12,398 nt of DNA from Iamia sp964643485 (GCA_964643485.1 CAZXRA010000004.1:1-12398); one strand, 5' to 3'; positions 1 through 9,299 are shown, counted from the first letter of the stretch. The notes: generated from the letters alone by a model not told the origin. Numbers and translations are program-made.

Positions 1-729
1 GCCCACACCGGCGCCCGGACGGATGCCGTCGAGCAGGTCGAGGTGGGCCTTGAGGTACTGCACCGGCGTGCCGGCGTCGATCCAGTAGTCGTCGGTGGCC
101 ATCGCGAAGAGCGTCCGGTCGGCCACCATGGCCGGGAAGACCTCCCGCTCGATGGAGACCCGGCGACCGGGCTCGATGCGATGGAGCACCGACGGCTCCA
201 GCACGTAGGTGCCGGCGTTGATGTTGTCGGTCGGCGCCTCGCCCGGCGGCGGCTTCTCGACGAAGGCCTCGACCCGGCCGTGGGCATCGGTGGGCACCAC
301 GCCGAAGGCCGAGGGGTCCTCGACCTTGTGGAGGGCGATCGTGCCCTCGGCCCCCCGCTCCTCGTGGAAGGCCACCAGGGCGGTGAGGTCGAGGTCGGTG
401 AGCACGTCGCCGTTGAGGACCACGAACCGCTCGTCGATGCCAGCGTCGATGGCCGCGAACCGGATGGCCCCGGCCGTGTCGAGGGGCTCGGGCTCCACGG
501 CGTAGTGGACGGTGACGCCGGCGCAGATGCCCGACGGGTACACGTCGCTGAAGGCGTCGGGCCGGTACCCCATCGACAGCACCACGTCGTCGATGCCGTG
601 GTCGGCCAGGTGGCCGAGGACGTGCTCGATCATGGGCCGATCGACGATCGGCAGCATCTGCTTGGGTCGGGTCAGCGTGAGCGGCCGGAGTCGGGTGCCG
701 AAGCCTCCGACGAGGACGACTGCCCTCAC
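1..729 (-). CDS. Sugar-1-phosphate nucleotidyltransferase, mannose-1-phosphate guanylyltransferase type (C-terminus outside window)
   Basis: Probably condenses mannose-1-phosphate with GTP to give GDP-mannose in the cytoplasm. 243 residues are visible with no stop before the left edge. The N-terminus carries the nucleotidyltransferase signature GGFGTRLRPLT (8-18) followed by PK (22-23), with K23 the usual substrate-contacting lysine. Further on are EPLDTAGAIR (81-90), NGDVL (106-110, D108 the likely metal ligand), the FVEKP segment (156-160), NAGTYVLEP (171-179) and WIDAGTPVQYLKAH (216-229), all typical of GDP-mannose and dTDP-glucose pyrophosphorylases. A C-terminal left-handed beta-helix, usual in the GDP-mannose members, would lie outside the window. 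The GTG start overlaps the TGA of the preceding gene (GTGA, 726-729), with GAGG about eight bases upstream, so it is the last visible gene of a four-gene operon. The class is secure. Mannose and GTP specificity is inferred from resemblance to actinobacterial enzymes and from the manB and isomerase genes nearby; a glucose- or other hexose-1-phosphate substrate is possible. Confidence 0.88.
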   Translation of the reverse strand, partial: MRAVVLVGGFGTRLRPLTLTRPKQMLPIVDRPMIEHVLGHLADHGIDDVVLSMGYRPDAFSDVYPSGICAGVTVHYAVEPEPLDTAGAIRFAAIDAGIDERFVVLNGDVLTDLDLTALVAFHEERGAEGTIALHKVEDPSAFGVVPTDAHGRVEAFVEKPPPGEAPTDNINAGTYVLEPSVLHRIEPGRRVSIEREVFPAMVADRTLFAMATDDYWIDAGTPVQYLKAHLDLLDGIRPGAGVG

Positions 730-1571
730 CCGGCGCCCTCGGTCGACGCCGGGGCGCTGGACGCCGTGCCCTCGGCCGGCGGCTCGACCGAGACCGAGCC
801 CTCGGCCGGCGGCGCCTCGGTGGGCGGGGCCTCGCCCTCCTCGCCCTCCGGCACCGTGGCGTCCGCCGGGAGGTCGTTCTCCTCGGGCGCCCCCTGGATG
901 GGCCCATCGGTGGGGCCGTCGACGGTGGACTTCTGCACGATGTCGGCGGCGCTGGGCGGCGGCGGGATGTCTTCACCCTCGGGCAGGAAGGCGATGGTAT
1001 AGGCGCCGAAGTTGGTGTCGAGGTGCTTGCGGCTGATGTTGTCGGTGGTGACGTCGGTCGGGTCGACGTCGGTCTTCTCGGCGTTCTCCCAATAGGCCGT
1101 GACCACCCGGGCCGCCTTGTCGCCGCACGTCGTCTTGCCGTTGACGTACTTCTTGCCCTCGAACTGGCCCCCCTCGGGCAGGGTGATCGACGACCCACTG
1201 ACCTTCATGCCGACCTGGTCGAAGAACTTGCCCAGGGTGGCACCCCGTCCCGCCGCGCCGGCGAGGAAGGGGTGGATGTGCATCAGGCCGTCGTCGTGGG
1301 TGTGGATGCCGAGCTGGTCGGGACCCCGGTCGGAGAAGTTGGCCACCCACCGATCACAGATGTAGATGCCGTAGGCGGCATGCCAGTGGTCGCCCAACCG
1401 GGGCGAATCACTGCTCTGCGTGGAGTCCCGGGCGAAGGCGACCAGGCCGACCCCCAGGAGCACGATGACGACGACAGCCGCGGGGAACCCGACGTTCCGG
1501 CGCTGTCCTTTGGTCTTGCCTCCGGCTCGCGCCGCGCGCGCCACCTTCTTGGCTGAGGATGCCTTGCCCAT
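726..1571 (-). CDS. Membrane-anchored His-rich protein with three HxH motifs, function unknown
   Basis: I cannot assign a function. The 281 residues divide into a basic cytoplasmic N-terminus (1-27, many K and R), one hydrophobic segment (about 28-47) with no signal-peptidase or lipobox motif, a predicted extracytoplasmic domain (about 50-200) and a Pro/Glu/Ala-rich low-complexity tail (about 200-281). The domain has three closely placed HxH pairs: DHWHAAYGIYICDRW (61-75; H62, H64), IHTHDD (89-94; H90, H92) and HIHPF (98-102; H98, H100). It has just two cysteines, C72 and C149, which could form a disulphide. This spacing suggests a metal site, but that is inference. The gene lies between a glycosyltransferase (12 bases upstream) and the nucleotidyltransferase it overlaps by four bases, so it is probably co-transcribed with surface-glycan genes. 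The ATG start is preceded by a modest GGTGG seven bases away. I have the impression that similar HWH/HIHP proteins occur in other Acidimicrobiia, but this was not checked. Confidence 0.85.
   Translation of the reverse strand: MGKASSAKKVARAARAGGKTKGQRRNVGFPAAVVVIVLLGVGLVAFARDSTQSSDSPRLGDHWHAAYGIYICDRWVANFSDRGPDQLGIHTHDDGLMHIHPFLAGAAGRGATLGKFFDQVGMKVSGSSITLPEGGQFEGKKYVNGKTTCGDKAARVVTAYWENAEKTDVDPTDVTTDNISRKHLDTNFGAYTIAFLPEGEDIPPPPSAADIVQKSTVDGPTDGPIQGAPEENDLPADATVPEGEEGEAPPTEAPPAEGSVSVEPPAEGTASSAPASTEGAG
768..813. repeat. 16-bp direct repeat pair in the Pro/Glu-rich tail of the His-rich protein
   Basis: The 16 bases gccctcggccggcggc occur exactly at 768-783 and again at 798-813, 30 bases apart, in the same reading frame of the minus-strand gene. 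They encode the two PPAEG units of its low-complexity C-terminal tail (about residues 254-268). This looks like a small in-frame expansion inside a disordered tail and not a mobile or regulatory element. Confidence 0.6.
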
Positions 1572-1583
1572 GAAGTCGCCACC

Positions 1584-2762
1584 CTACCCGGCCCCGGCCG
1601 GTGGGCTGGAGTCAGGTCGGGCAGCTTCTCGGTAGATCTCGAGGAGCGCCGTCGCCGCCGCCGCGTTGGTGAAGGCGCGGGCCCGCGTCCGCCCCGCCTC
1701 GGCCTGGCGCCGAGCCCGCTCGGGGTCGTCCAGGGTGGCGGCGAGGGCTCGGCTCCAACCGGCCACGTCGTCCGGCGGGACCAGGGTGCCGGCGTCGCCC
1801 ACCACCTCGGGGAGTGACATGGTGTCCGCCGCCACCACCGGGACGCCCCGGGCCATCGCCTCCAGTGCCCCGATCCCGAAGCCCTCGTAGCGGGACGGGA
1901 AGGCGACGACGGCGGCCCCGGCGAAGAGGGCGTCGAGGTCGGCCCGGGGGATCCGACCGGTGCGCCGGATGCGGCCGGCGACGCCCGAGGCCTCGACCGC
2001 GGCCCGCACCGCCCCCTCGGCCGGGCCCTCTCCCCCCGCCAGGACCAGGTCGACGTCCGGGTGCCGGTCGGCCAGGTCGGCGAAGGCCTGCACCAGGGTG
2101 GCGTGGTTCTTGTGGGGATAGGTGATGACGGGATACAGGATCCACGACCCGCGCAGGTCCCAGAGGAACCGCACCCGTTCCACCTCGGCCGGAGGCACCG
2201 GGTCGAAGAGCTCGGGGGCGAGGCCGTGGGGGACGGTGCGGATGCGGGACGGATCGACCTCCAGGCGCTGGGCCACTCTCGCCCCCGACGCCTTCGAGGG
2301 GGTCACCACGAACCGGGCCCTCCGAGCCGAGCGGGGCAGCATCGAGCGCAGGTAGGCGACCTTGGTGCGGCCGAAGTTCTCCGGCAGGTCGAGAGGCTGG
2401 AGGTCGTGGATGGTGAGCACCGCCGGGGCCCCGGTGAAGAAGGGCACGACCCCGCCGGCGTGATGGATCAGGTCGAGGCGGTGGCGCCGGACGAGGGCCG
2501 GCAGCCAGGCGGTCTCGGCCGCCACCCGGACGGGCTTGGCCCACCCCCGCAACCCGATCGTCCGGGTGGGGAAGCGGGCGACCAGGTCGGGGTGGGCCCG
2601 GCGCAGGGCGTCCAGGGCGAACAGCTCGATCTCCACGTCGGGGGCGGCCACATCGGCCAGGCCGTGGAGCAGGCGCACGGTCGACTCCTCGCTCCCCCCG
2701 ACGACGCCGGGCACCAGCCAGAGGAGGTTGACGCCGACCCGCAGGGGACGCGGCCCGGTCAC
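1584..2762 (-). CDS. GT4-type (GT-B fold) glycosyltransferase
   Basis: A retaining GT4-type enzyme expected to transfer a sugar from a nucleotide donor to a lipid-linked glycan on the cytoplasmic face of the membrane. In 392 residues the N-terminal Rossmann domain has the strand LRVGVNLLWLVPG and GGSEES loop (7-27) and a TIHD motif (117-120). The C-terminal donor domain has the YPHKNH loop (215-220), where GT4 enzymes bind phosphate, and the EX7E motif as YEGFGIGALE (E293 and E301), followed by EAMARGVPVV. There is no signal peptide or membrane segment. The GTG start overlaps the upstream glycosyltransferase's stop (GTGA, 2759-2762) and has GAGG seven bases upstream, so translation is probably coupled. 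Length and motifs are normal for the family. GDP-mannose is a plausible donor because a GDP-mannose-type pyrophosphorylase lies in the same operon, but donor and acceptor cannot be read from the sequence. Confidence 0.92.
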   Translation of the reverse strand: MTGPRPLRVGVNLLWLVPGVVGGSEESTVRLLHGLADVAAPDVEIELFALDALRRAHPDLVARFPTRTIGLRGWAKPVRVAAETAWLPALVRRHRLDLIHHAGGVVPFFTGAPAVLTIHDLQPLDLPENFGRTKVAYLRSMLPRSARRARFVVTPSKASGARVAQRLEVDPSRIRTVPHGLAPELFDPVPPAEVERVRFLWDLRGSWILYPVITYPHKNHATLVQAFADLADRHPDVDLVLAGGEGPAEGAVRAAVEASGVAGRIRRTGRIPRADLDALFAGAAVVAFPSRYEGFGIGALEAMARGVPVVAADTMSLPEVVGDAGTLVPPDDVAGWSRALAATLDDPERARRQAEAGRTRARAFTNAAAATALLEIYREAARPDSSPPAGAG

Positions 2763-3859
2763 CGGCCCCCCTCGGCGGCCTCGCGGTAGGCGGCCACGGT
2801 CAGCTCAGCCGTGCGCTCCCAGGTGAAGGCGGAGGCGCGGGCCCGGGCCCGCTCCCCGATCGCCGCCGCGCCCGCCGGGTCGGCCAGCACCCGGTCGAGG
2901 CCCTCGGCGATGGACGGCACCGACGTCGGCTCGACCAGCACGGCGGCGTCGCCGGCCACCTCCTCGGTGGCCGTGCCCCGGGAGGTGACGACCGCCGCTC
3001 CCTGGGCCATGGCCTCGAGGACGGGCAGGCCGAAGCCCTCACGGAGGCTGGGGTAGGCCACGGCGGCGGCCCCGGCGTACAGGGGGGCCAGGTCGGCGAG
3101 ATCCACGAAGCCGAGGGACCGGGCCCGGCCCGGCAGCCGGGCGAGCAGGGCGTCGAGATCCTCGTTCCAGCCCTCGGCCCCGACGAGCACGAGGTCGATG
3201 TCGGAGCGGTCCAGCGCGGCCACCGCCTCCACCAGCCGGGGCAGGTTCTTGCGGGGCTCGACGGTGCCGCAGAACAGGACATAGGGCCGGTCCAGCTCGT
3301 GGCGGCGGCGGACGTCCTCGACGGCGGCCTCGTCGGCCCGGGCCGCCTCGACACCCCAGGGCACGACGCGCAGGCGGTCCCGCCCGATGCCGACCGCCTC
3401 GCACTCCCGGGCCGTGGCCTCCGACGGCACCAGCACCAGGCGGGCGTGGCGGCGCGCCAGCTCGGTGCCCCGCCGGAAGAACCGCAGGCCGTGCCGGGTC
3501 GCGTGCTCGGGCGCGCGGAGGAAGGACAGGTCGTGGACGGTGACGACCAGCGGGGCCCGGTGGCCGGGCACGGCCACCGCCGTGGCGTGGACCACGTCGA
3601 CAGGGCCCGTGGCCCGTTCCACGACGGGTCGCCGGAGAGCGTGCCAGGCCTCGTAGAGGGCCAGCCGGGGCAGGGGCAGGTGGTGGACGGGGACGGGGGG
3701 CACCCAGGGCTCCGGCGGCGGGCCGGGGTGGCGGGCGGCCACGCCGACCACCTCGACGTCGTCCCGGGTGGCCAGGGCCCGGGCCAGGCCCAGGATGGAC
3801 GTGGCCGAGCCACCGGGGACCCGGTGCCAGCACTGCTCGAGGGTCAGGGCGACGCGCAC
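2759..3859 (-). CDS. GT4-type glycosyltransferase, first gene of the left operon
   Basis: A second GT-B fold, GT4-type glycosyltransferase of 366 residues. Its N-terminal VRVALTLEQCW strand leads into a glycine loop (RVPGGSA, 13-19), with VHD at 108-110. The donor half has FCGTVEPRKNLPRL (196-209) and a clear EX7E as REGFGLPVLE (E274 and E282), then GTATEEVAGDAAVLV (295-309), a typical GT4 block. I chose the GTG at 3859 because it places the first beta-strand at residue 1. The frame stays open upstream to 4939, but that part is antisense to the epimerase gene and looks like nothing known. A second in-frame GTG 60 bases upstream (3919) is possible, though the added residues resemble no family member. 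No strong Shine-Dalgarno sequence precedes 3859. It is the promoter-proximal gene of the minus-strand operon and diverges from the epimerase. The sugar specificity is unknown. Confidence 0.9.
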   Translation of the reverse strand: MRVALTLEQCWHRVPGGSATSILGLARALATRDDVEVVGVAARHPGPPPEPWVPPVPVHHLPLPRLALYEAWHALRRPVVERATGPVDVVHATAVAVPGHRAPLVVTVHDLSFLRAPEHATRHGLRFFRRGTELARRHARLVLVPSEATARECEAVGIGRDRLRVVPWGVEAARADEAAVEDVRRRHELDRPYVLFCGTVEPRKNLPRLVEAVAALDRSDIDLVLVGAEGWNEDLDALLARLPGRARSLGFVDLADLAPLYAGAAAVAYPSLREGFGLPVLEAMAQGAAVVTSRGTATEEVAGDAAVLVEPTSVPSIAEGLDRVLADPAGAAAIGERARARASAFTWERTAELTVAAYREAAEGGR

Positions 3860-3970
3860 GGTCGAGCCGGAAGGGGCATCAGGAGACTGCGCATGGCGAG
3901 CGGTAGCATCGCGCACCGTGCTCCGCCCCCCCCGTGCCCCCCGCAGCCGGTCCCACTCCGGTCGCTCCCG
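3860..3970. promoter_or_regulatory. Divergent intergenic region between the left glycosyltransferase operon and the epimerase operon
   Basis: These 111 bases must hold the promoters of both divergent operons if the chosen starts are right. On the plus strand TAGCAT (3904-3909) is a reasonable -10 element, with no convincing -35 at the usual distance, which is common in actinobacteria. I could not pick a minus-strand promoter. AGGAG (3881-3885) stands seven bases before an in-frame ATG (3893), which would be an alternative, longer start for the epimerase. The right part (3921-3945) is a C-rich run. No perfect operator-like inverted repeat was seen. Confidence 0.4.
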
Positions 3971-3974
3971 GTGA
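3918..3974 (+). other. Possible leaderless 18-codon upstream ORF overlapping the epimerase start
   Basis: A GTG at 3918 lies nine bases after the TAGCAT -10 candidate, about where transcription would begin, and opens an 18-codon frame rich in Pro, Arg and Ser. It ends in TGA at 3972-3974, sharing bases with the epimerase's GTG (GTGA). The epimerase GTG itself lacks a Shine-Dalgarno sequence, so a leaderless upstream ORF could feed it ribosomes. The evidence is positional only, and chance is quite possible. Confidence 0.2.
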
Positions 3975-5023
3975 AGGTCCTCGTCACCGGCTCGGCCGGG
4001 CTCATCGGGTCGGAGGCCGTCACCTTCTTCGACGGCCTGGGGGCGACGGTCGACGGCCTGGACAACAACACCCGGGCCGACTTCTTCGGCCCCGGGGGCG
4101 ACACCACGTGGAACCGCCAGCGCCTGGAGGCCACCTGCGCCCGCTACACCCACGTCGACCTGGACATCCGTGACCGGGAGGGGGTCGACCGGCTGTTCGC
4201 CGGAGGGGGCTACGAGATCGTCGTCCACGCCGCGGCCCAGCCCAGCCACGACCTGGCCGCCAGCCGCCCCTTCGACGACTTCGACACCAACGCCGTGGGC
4301 ACCCTCAACCTCCTCGAGGCCTGCCGGCGCCACTCGCCCGACGCCGTGTTCATCACCATCAGCACCAACAAGGTCTACGGCGATGCCCCCAACCGTCTCC
4401 CCCTGGTGGAGCGGGAGACCCGCTGGGACTACGCCGATCCGGCCCAGGCCCAGGGCATCGACGAGAGCATGTCGATCGACGCCAGCCTCCACTCCCTCTT
4501 CGGGGCGTCCAAGGTGGCGGCCGACGTGCTCACCCAGGAGTACGGCCGCTACTTCGACATGAAGACGGCCGCCTTCCGGGGCGGGTGCCTCACCGGCCCC
4601 CACCACTCCGGCGTGGGGCTGCACGGCTTCCTCTCCTACCTGGTCACCCAGGCCCTCACCGAGGGGCCGTACACGATCTTCGGCTACAAGGGGAAGCAGG
4701 TCCGCGACCAGATCCACTCGGCCGACGTCGTCGCCGCCTTCTGGGCCTTCGCCCAGGACCCCCGGCCCGGCGAGGCCTACAACCTGGGCGGGGGCAAGGC
4801 CAACGCTGCCAGCCTCCTGGAGTGCGTGGAGATGATCGCCGAGCGCAGCGGCAAGCGGCCCGTGCTCACCTACGACGACACCAACCGGGTCGGCGACCAC
4901 ATCTGCTACTACACCGACATGGCCAAGTTCCGGGCCCACTTCCCGGGCTGGCGCCAGGAGTGGAGCCTGGACGCCATCGTGGACGAGATGGTCGGGGCCA
5001 TGGCGGCCAAGCTGGCCTCCTGA
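3971..5023 (+). CDS. NAD-dependent epimerase/dehydratase, extended SDR, CDP-paratose 2-epimerase-like
   Basis: Probably modifies a nucleotide-activated sugar using tightly bound NAD. In the 350 residues the NAD-binding GxxGxxG is GSAGLIG (7-13), with the acidic strand end VDGLDNN (27-33) that prefers NAD over NADP. HAAAQPSHDLA (86-96) and STNKVYGD (131-138) fit extended SDR enzymes. The usual catalytic YxxxK is FGASK here (F177, K181), so the tyrosine is replaced by phenylalanine. The block NNTRADFFGPGGDTTWN resembles proteins annotated as CDP-paratose/tyvelose 2-epimerases, but no other CDP-sugar genes are visible, so the substrate is uncertain. The GTG start puts the Rossmann strand at residue 2. 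The alternative ATG at 3893 would add 26 Pro-rich residues and has a better Shine-Dalgarno sequence (AGGAG, seven-base spacing). The next gene, a glycosyltransferase, begins three bases after the stop, implying one transcript. Confidence 0.88.
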   Translation: MKVLVTGSAGLIGSEAVTFFDGLGATVDGLDNNTRADFFGPGGDTTWNRQRLEATCARYTHVDLDIRDREGVDRLFAGGGYEIVVHAAAQPSHDLAASRPFDDFDTNAVGTLNLLEACRRHSPDAVFITISTNKVYGDAPNRLPLVERETRWDYADPAQAQGIDESMSIDASLHSLFGASKVAADVLTQEYGRYFDMKTAAFRGGCLTGPHHSGVGLHGFLSYLVTQALTEGPYTIFGYKGKQVRDQIHSADVVAAFWAFAQDPRPGEAYNLGGGKANAASLLECVEMIAERSGKRPVLTYDDTNRVGDHICYYTDMAKFRAHFPGWRQEWSLDAIVDEMVGAMAAKLAS

Positions 5024-5026
5024 CCG

Positions 5027-6379
5027 GTGGCGCCCCGCACCGCCGGCCGCCCTCGGCGGATCACCCTGGTCAACCAGTTCTATCCCCCCGACCTGTCACC
5101 CACGGCCCACCTCACGGCGTCGCTGGCCGAACACCTGGCCGGCCGGGGCGACATCGTCACCGTGCTGACCGGGGGCGAGGGCTACGTCGCTCCCCGGTCG
5201 GGGCGGCGGGGCCGGGACGGGGCCGGGGTGCGCGTCGTCCACCTGTGGACCCCGGCCCTGGGGAAGGGCTCCATCGCCAAGCGGCTCTCCGACTACGCCT
5301 CCTTCCTGGCCGGCGCCACGGTGCGGCTGCTGGCCATGCGCCGCCAGGACGTGGTCGTCTCCCTGACCACCCCGCCCTTCGTGCTGGTGGCGGCCGTGGC
5401 CCACGGGCTGCTCCACCGGCGCACCCGGGTCGTGCTGTGGTCGATGGACTGCTACCCCGACGTCATCGAGCGCCTGGGCTCCCGCACGGGGGGCGGGCCC
5501 GTCGTCCACGTGGGCCGCCGCTCCGCCGGCCAGGCGGTGCGGGACGGAGCCCGGCGCCTGCTGCGCCCGGTGGCGTCGCTGCGCCGGGGAGGGCCGATCT
5601 CCCGGGTGCTGCGGGCGGTGAACCGCCTGGCCTTCCGCCGCCTCGACCACGTGGTCGCCCTGGACGAGGCCATGGCCGACCTGCTGCGGGACGGGTACGG
5701 CACCACCGGCCCCGACGGCACCTCCCGGCCGGCGCTGTCGATCATCCCCAACTGGGAGCGGGCCGACGCCTTCCCCGCCCTCCCCCGCCCGGCGGCCTGG
5801 GCCGGCTACGACGACCCGGCCCTCGCCGGCCGCTTCGTCGTCCTCTACCTGGGGAACCTGGGCTACGGCCACCACGTCGAGACCGCCGTCACCGCCGCCG
5901 CCGCCATCGAGCCCGACGAGGACGTGGCCTGGCTGTTCATCGGCGGCGGGGCCCGGTGGGAGCAGCTCACGGGACTGGCGGCCACCGCCGGGGCCGCCGA
6001 CCGGGTGGTGCGGCGGGGCTACGTGCCCAAGGAGGAGACGCCGGCGGTGATGGGGGGGGCGGGCTGCGCCCTGATCCTCCTGGCCGACGAGGCCAAGGGC
6101 CTCATGAGCCCGAGCAAGCTCCACGCCAACCTGGCCGCCGGGCTGCCCATCCTCTACGTCGGGCCTGAGGGCACGAACGTCGATGCCGCCATCGCCCGCT
6201 TCGGCTGCGGCGTCAGCGTGCGCAACGCCGATGTCGCCGGCCTGGTGGCCGCCGTCCGCCGCCTGCGGGACGACACCCCCTGGCGGGACGAGCTGGCCGC
6301 TGCCGCCCGCCGGGCCTTCGACGAGGCCTACTGCGACCGGGCCGCCCTGCCCCTCTGGGACGCCGTGCTCGACGAGTGA
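5027..6379 (+). CDS. WbuB-like GT4-type glycosyltransferase
   Basis: A GT-B glycosyltransferase of 450 residues, of the WbuB-like group that transfers sugars in capsule and O-antigen synthesis. The N-terminus ITLVNQFYPPDLSPTA (12-27) and VLTGG (46-50) are typical of the group. SLTTPPFVL (112-120) and WSMDCYPDV (138-146) follow. The donor domain has LYLGNLGYGHHVE (273-285), FIGGGARWEQL (304-314), GYVPKEE (331-337) and SPSKLHANLAAGLPI (361-375), which replaces the classical EX7E motif as is normal in this group. An Arg-rich stretch at about 152-200 between the two halves may lie on the membrane. The GTG start follows the epimerase stop by three bases without its own Shine-Dalgarno sequence, so coupled translation is likely. 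The epimerase product may be its donor, an inference from the gene pairing. Acceptor unknown. Confidence 0.88.
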   Translation: MAPRTAGRPRRITLVNQFYPPDLSPTAHLTASLAEHLAGRGDIVTVLTGGEGYVAPRSGRRGRDGAGVRVVHLWTPALGKGSIAKRLSDYASFLAGATVRLLAMRRQDVVVSLTTPPFVLVAAVAHGLLHRRTRVVLWSMDCYPDVIERLGSRTGGGPVVHVGRRSAGQAVRDGARRLLRPVASLRRGGPISRVLRAVNRLAFRRLDHVVALDEAMADLLRDGYGTTGPDGTSRPALSIIPNWERADAFPALPRPAAWAGYDDPALAGRFVVLYLGNLGYGHHVETAVTAAAAIEPDEDVAWLFIGGGARWEQLTGLAATAGAADRVVRRGYVPKEETPAVMGGAGCALILLADEAKGLMSPSKLHANLAAGLPILYVGPEGTNVDAAIARFGCGVSVRNADVAGLVAAVRRLRDDTPWRDELAAAARRAFDEAYCDRAALPLWDAVLDE

Positions 6380-6390
6380 CCGGTGGCTCG

Positions 6391-6419
6391 TTGCCCCACT
6401 TGTCCTTAACTTGTATCGT
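6391..6419 (+). promoter_or_regulatory. Candidate acnA promoter
   Basis: TTGCCC (6391-6396) and TATCGT (6414-6419), 17 bases apart, make a plausible sigma-70-type promoter in an otherwise GC-rich gap. The stretch 6400-6417 is the most AT-rich in the vicinity. The expected start of transcription, about 6426, leaves a leader of roughly 60 bases before the acnA ATG. Found by eye only. Confidence 0.4.
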
Positions 6420-6429
6420 CGAGGACGAT
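6415..6429. promoter_or_regulatory. Inverted repeat ATCGTC-gag-GACGAT overlapping the acnA -10 and start region
   Basis: A perfect 6-base inverted repeat with a 3-base centre lies directly over the candidate -10 and transcription start of acnA. That is where a repressor operator would sit. Aconitase genes in corynebacteria are known to be controlled by the TetR-type AcnR and by iron regulators, but I do not recognise this site as any of theirs. Confidence 0.3.
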
Positions 6430-6448
6430 CGCCGGCCGGAGCCGGCGA
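6429..6448 (+). other. Stable GC hairpin in the acnA leader
   Basis: TCGCCGGC and GCCGGCGA form a perfect 8-base stem around a CGGA tetraloop. No T-run follows, so it is a poor intrinsic terminator for the upstream glycosyltransferase. If the promoter at 6391-6419 is real, the hairpin falls at the 5' end of the acnA transcript, where it could stabilise the RNA or affect translation. Confidence 0.4.
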
Positions 6449-6472
6449 GTAGGTTCGCCACCCCGGCGCCGC

Positions 6473-6480
6473 GGAAGGGA
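6473..6480 (+). promoter_or_regulatory. Ribosome binding site fixing the acnA start
   Basis: GGAAGGGA ends six bases before the ATG at 6487 and is the strongest Shine-Dalgarno sequence in the leader. It decides for this ATG over in-frame starts further upstream (the frame is open back to 6376), whose extra residues do not belong to aconitase. Confidence 0.65.
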
Positions 6481-6486
6481 TCCACC

Positions 6487-9284
<2,798 letters not shown>

Positions 9285-9288
<4 letters not shown>

Positions 9289-9299
9289 CGGCGGGTCAG
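9285..9299. other. Small inverted repeat spanning the two convergent stop codons
   Basis: CTGAC (9285-9289) and GTCAG (9295-9299) pair around a five-base centre and contain the acnA stop and, on the other strand, the isomerase stop. CCGCC/GGCGG (9281-9294) can form an alternative 5-base stem. Neither has a T-run, so neither is a convincing terminator. Confidence 0.25.

Noticed and set aside
43..1002. Plus-strand open frame of 319 codons
   Set aside because: It lies opposite the nucleotidyltransferase and the His-rich protein, whose minus-strand frames show clear motifs. The plus-strand product is compositionally biased and motif-free.
3921..3945. Homopolymeric C runs in the divergent region as a phase-variable tract
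   Set aside because: The runs are short (at most eight C) and such runs are expected at this base composition. The longest lies upstream of the chosen epimerase start, so nothing ties it to slippage.
3299..3970. Long upstream extension of the epimerase frame
   Set aside because: Most of it is antisense to the glycosyltransferase at 2759-3859 and resembles no protein. Only the ATG at 3893 remains a serious alternative start.
3860..4939. In-frame upstream extension of the first glycosyltransferase, which would make a 726-residue protein
   Set aside because: The extra residues are antisense to the epimerase gene and are low-complexity. The glycosyltransferase fold begins at the GTG at 3859.
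6429..6448. Intrinsic terminator after the WbuB-like gene
   Set aside because: The hairpin is strong but has no following T-run and lies downstream of a promoter candidate, so I list it as a leader hairpin.
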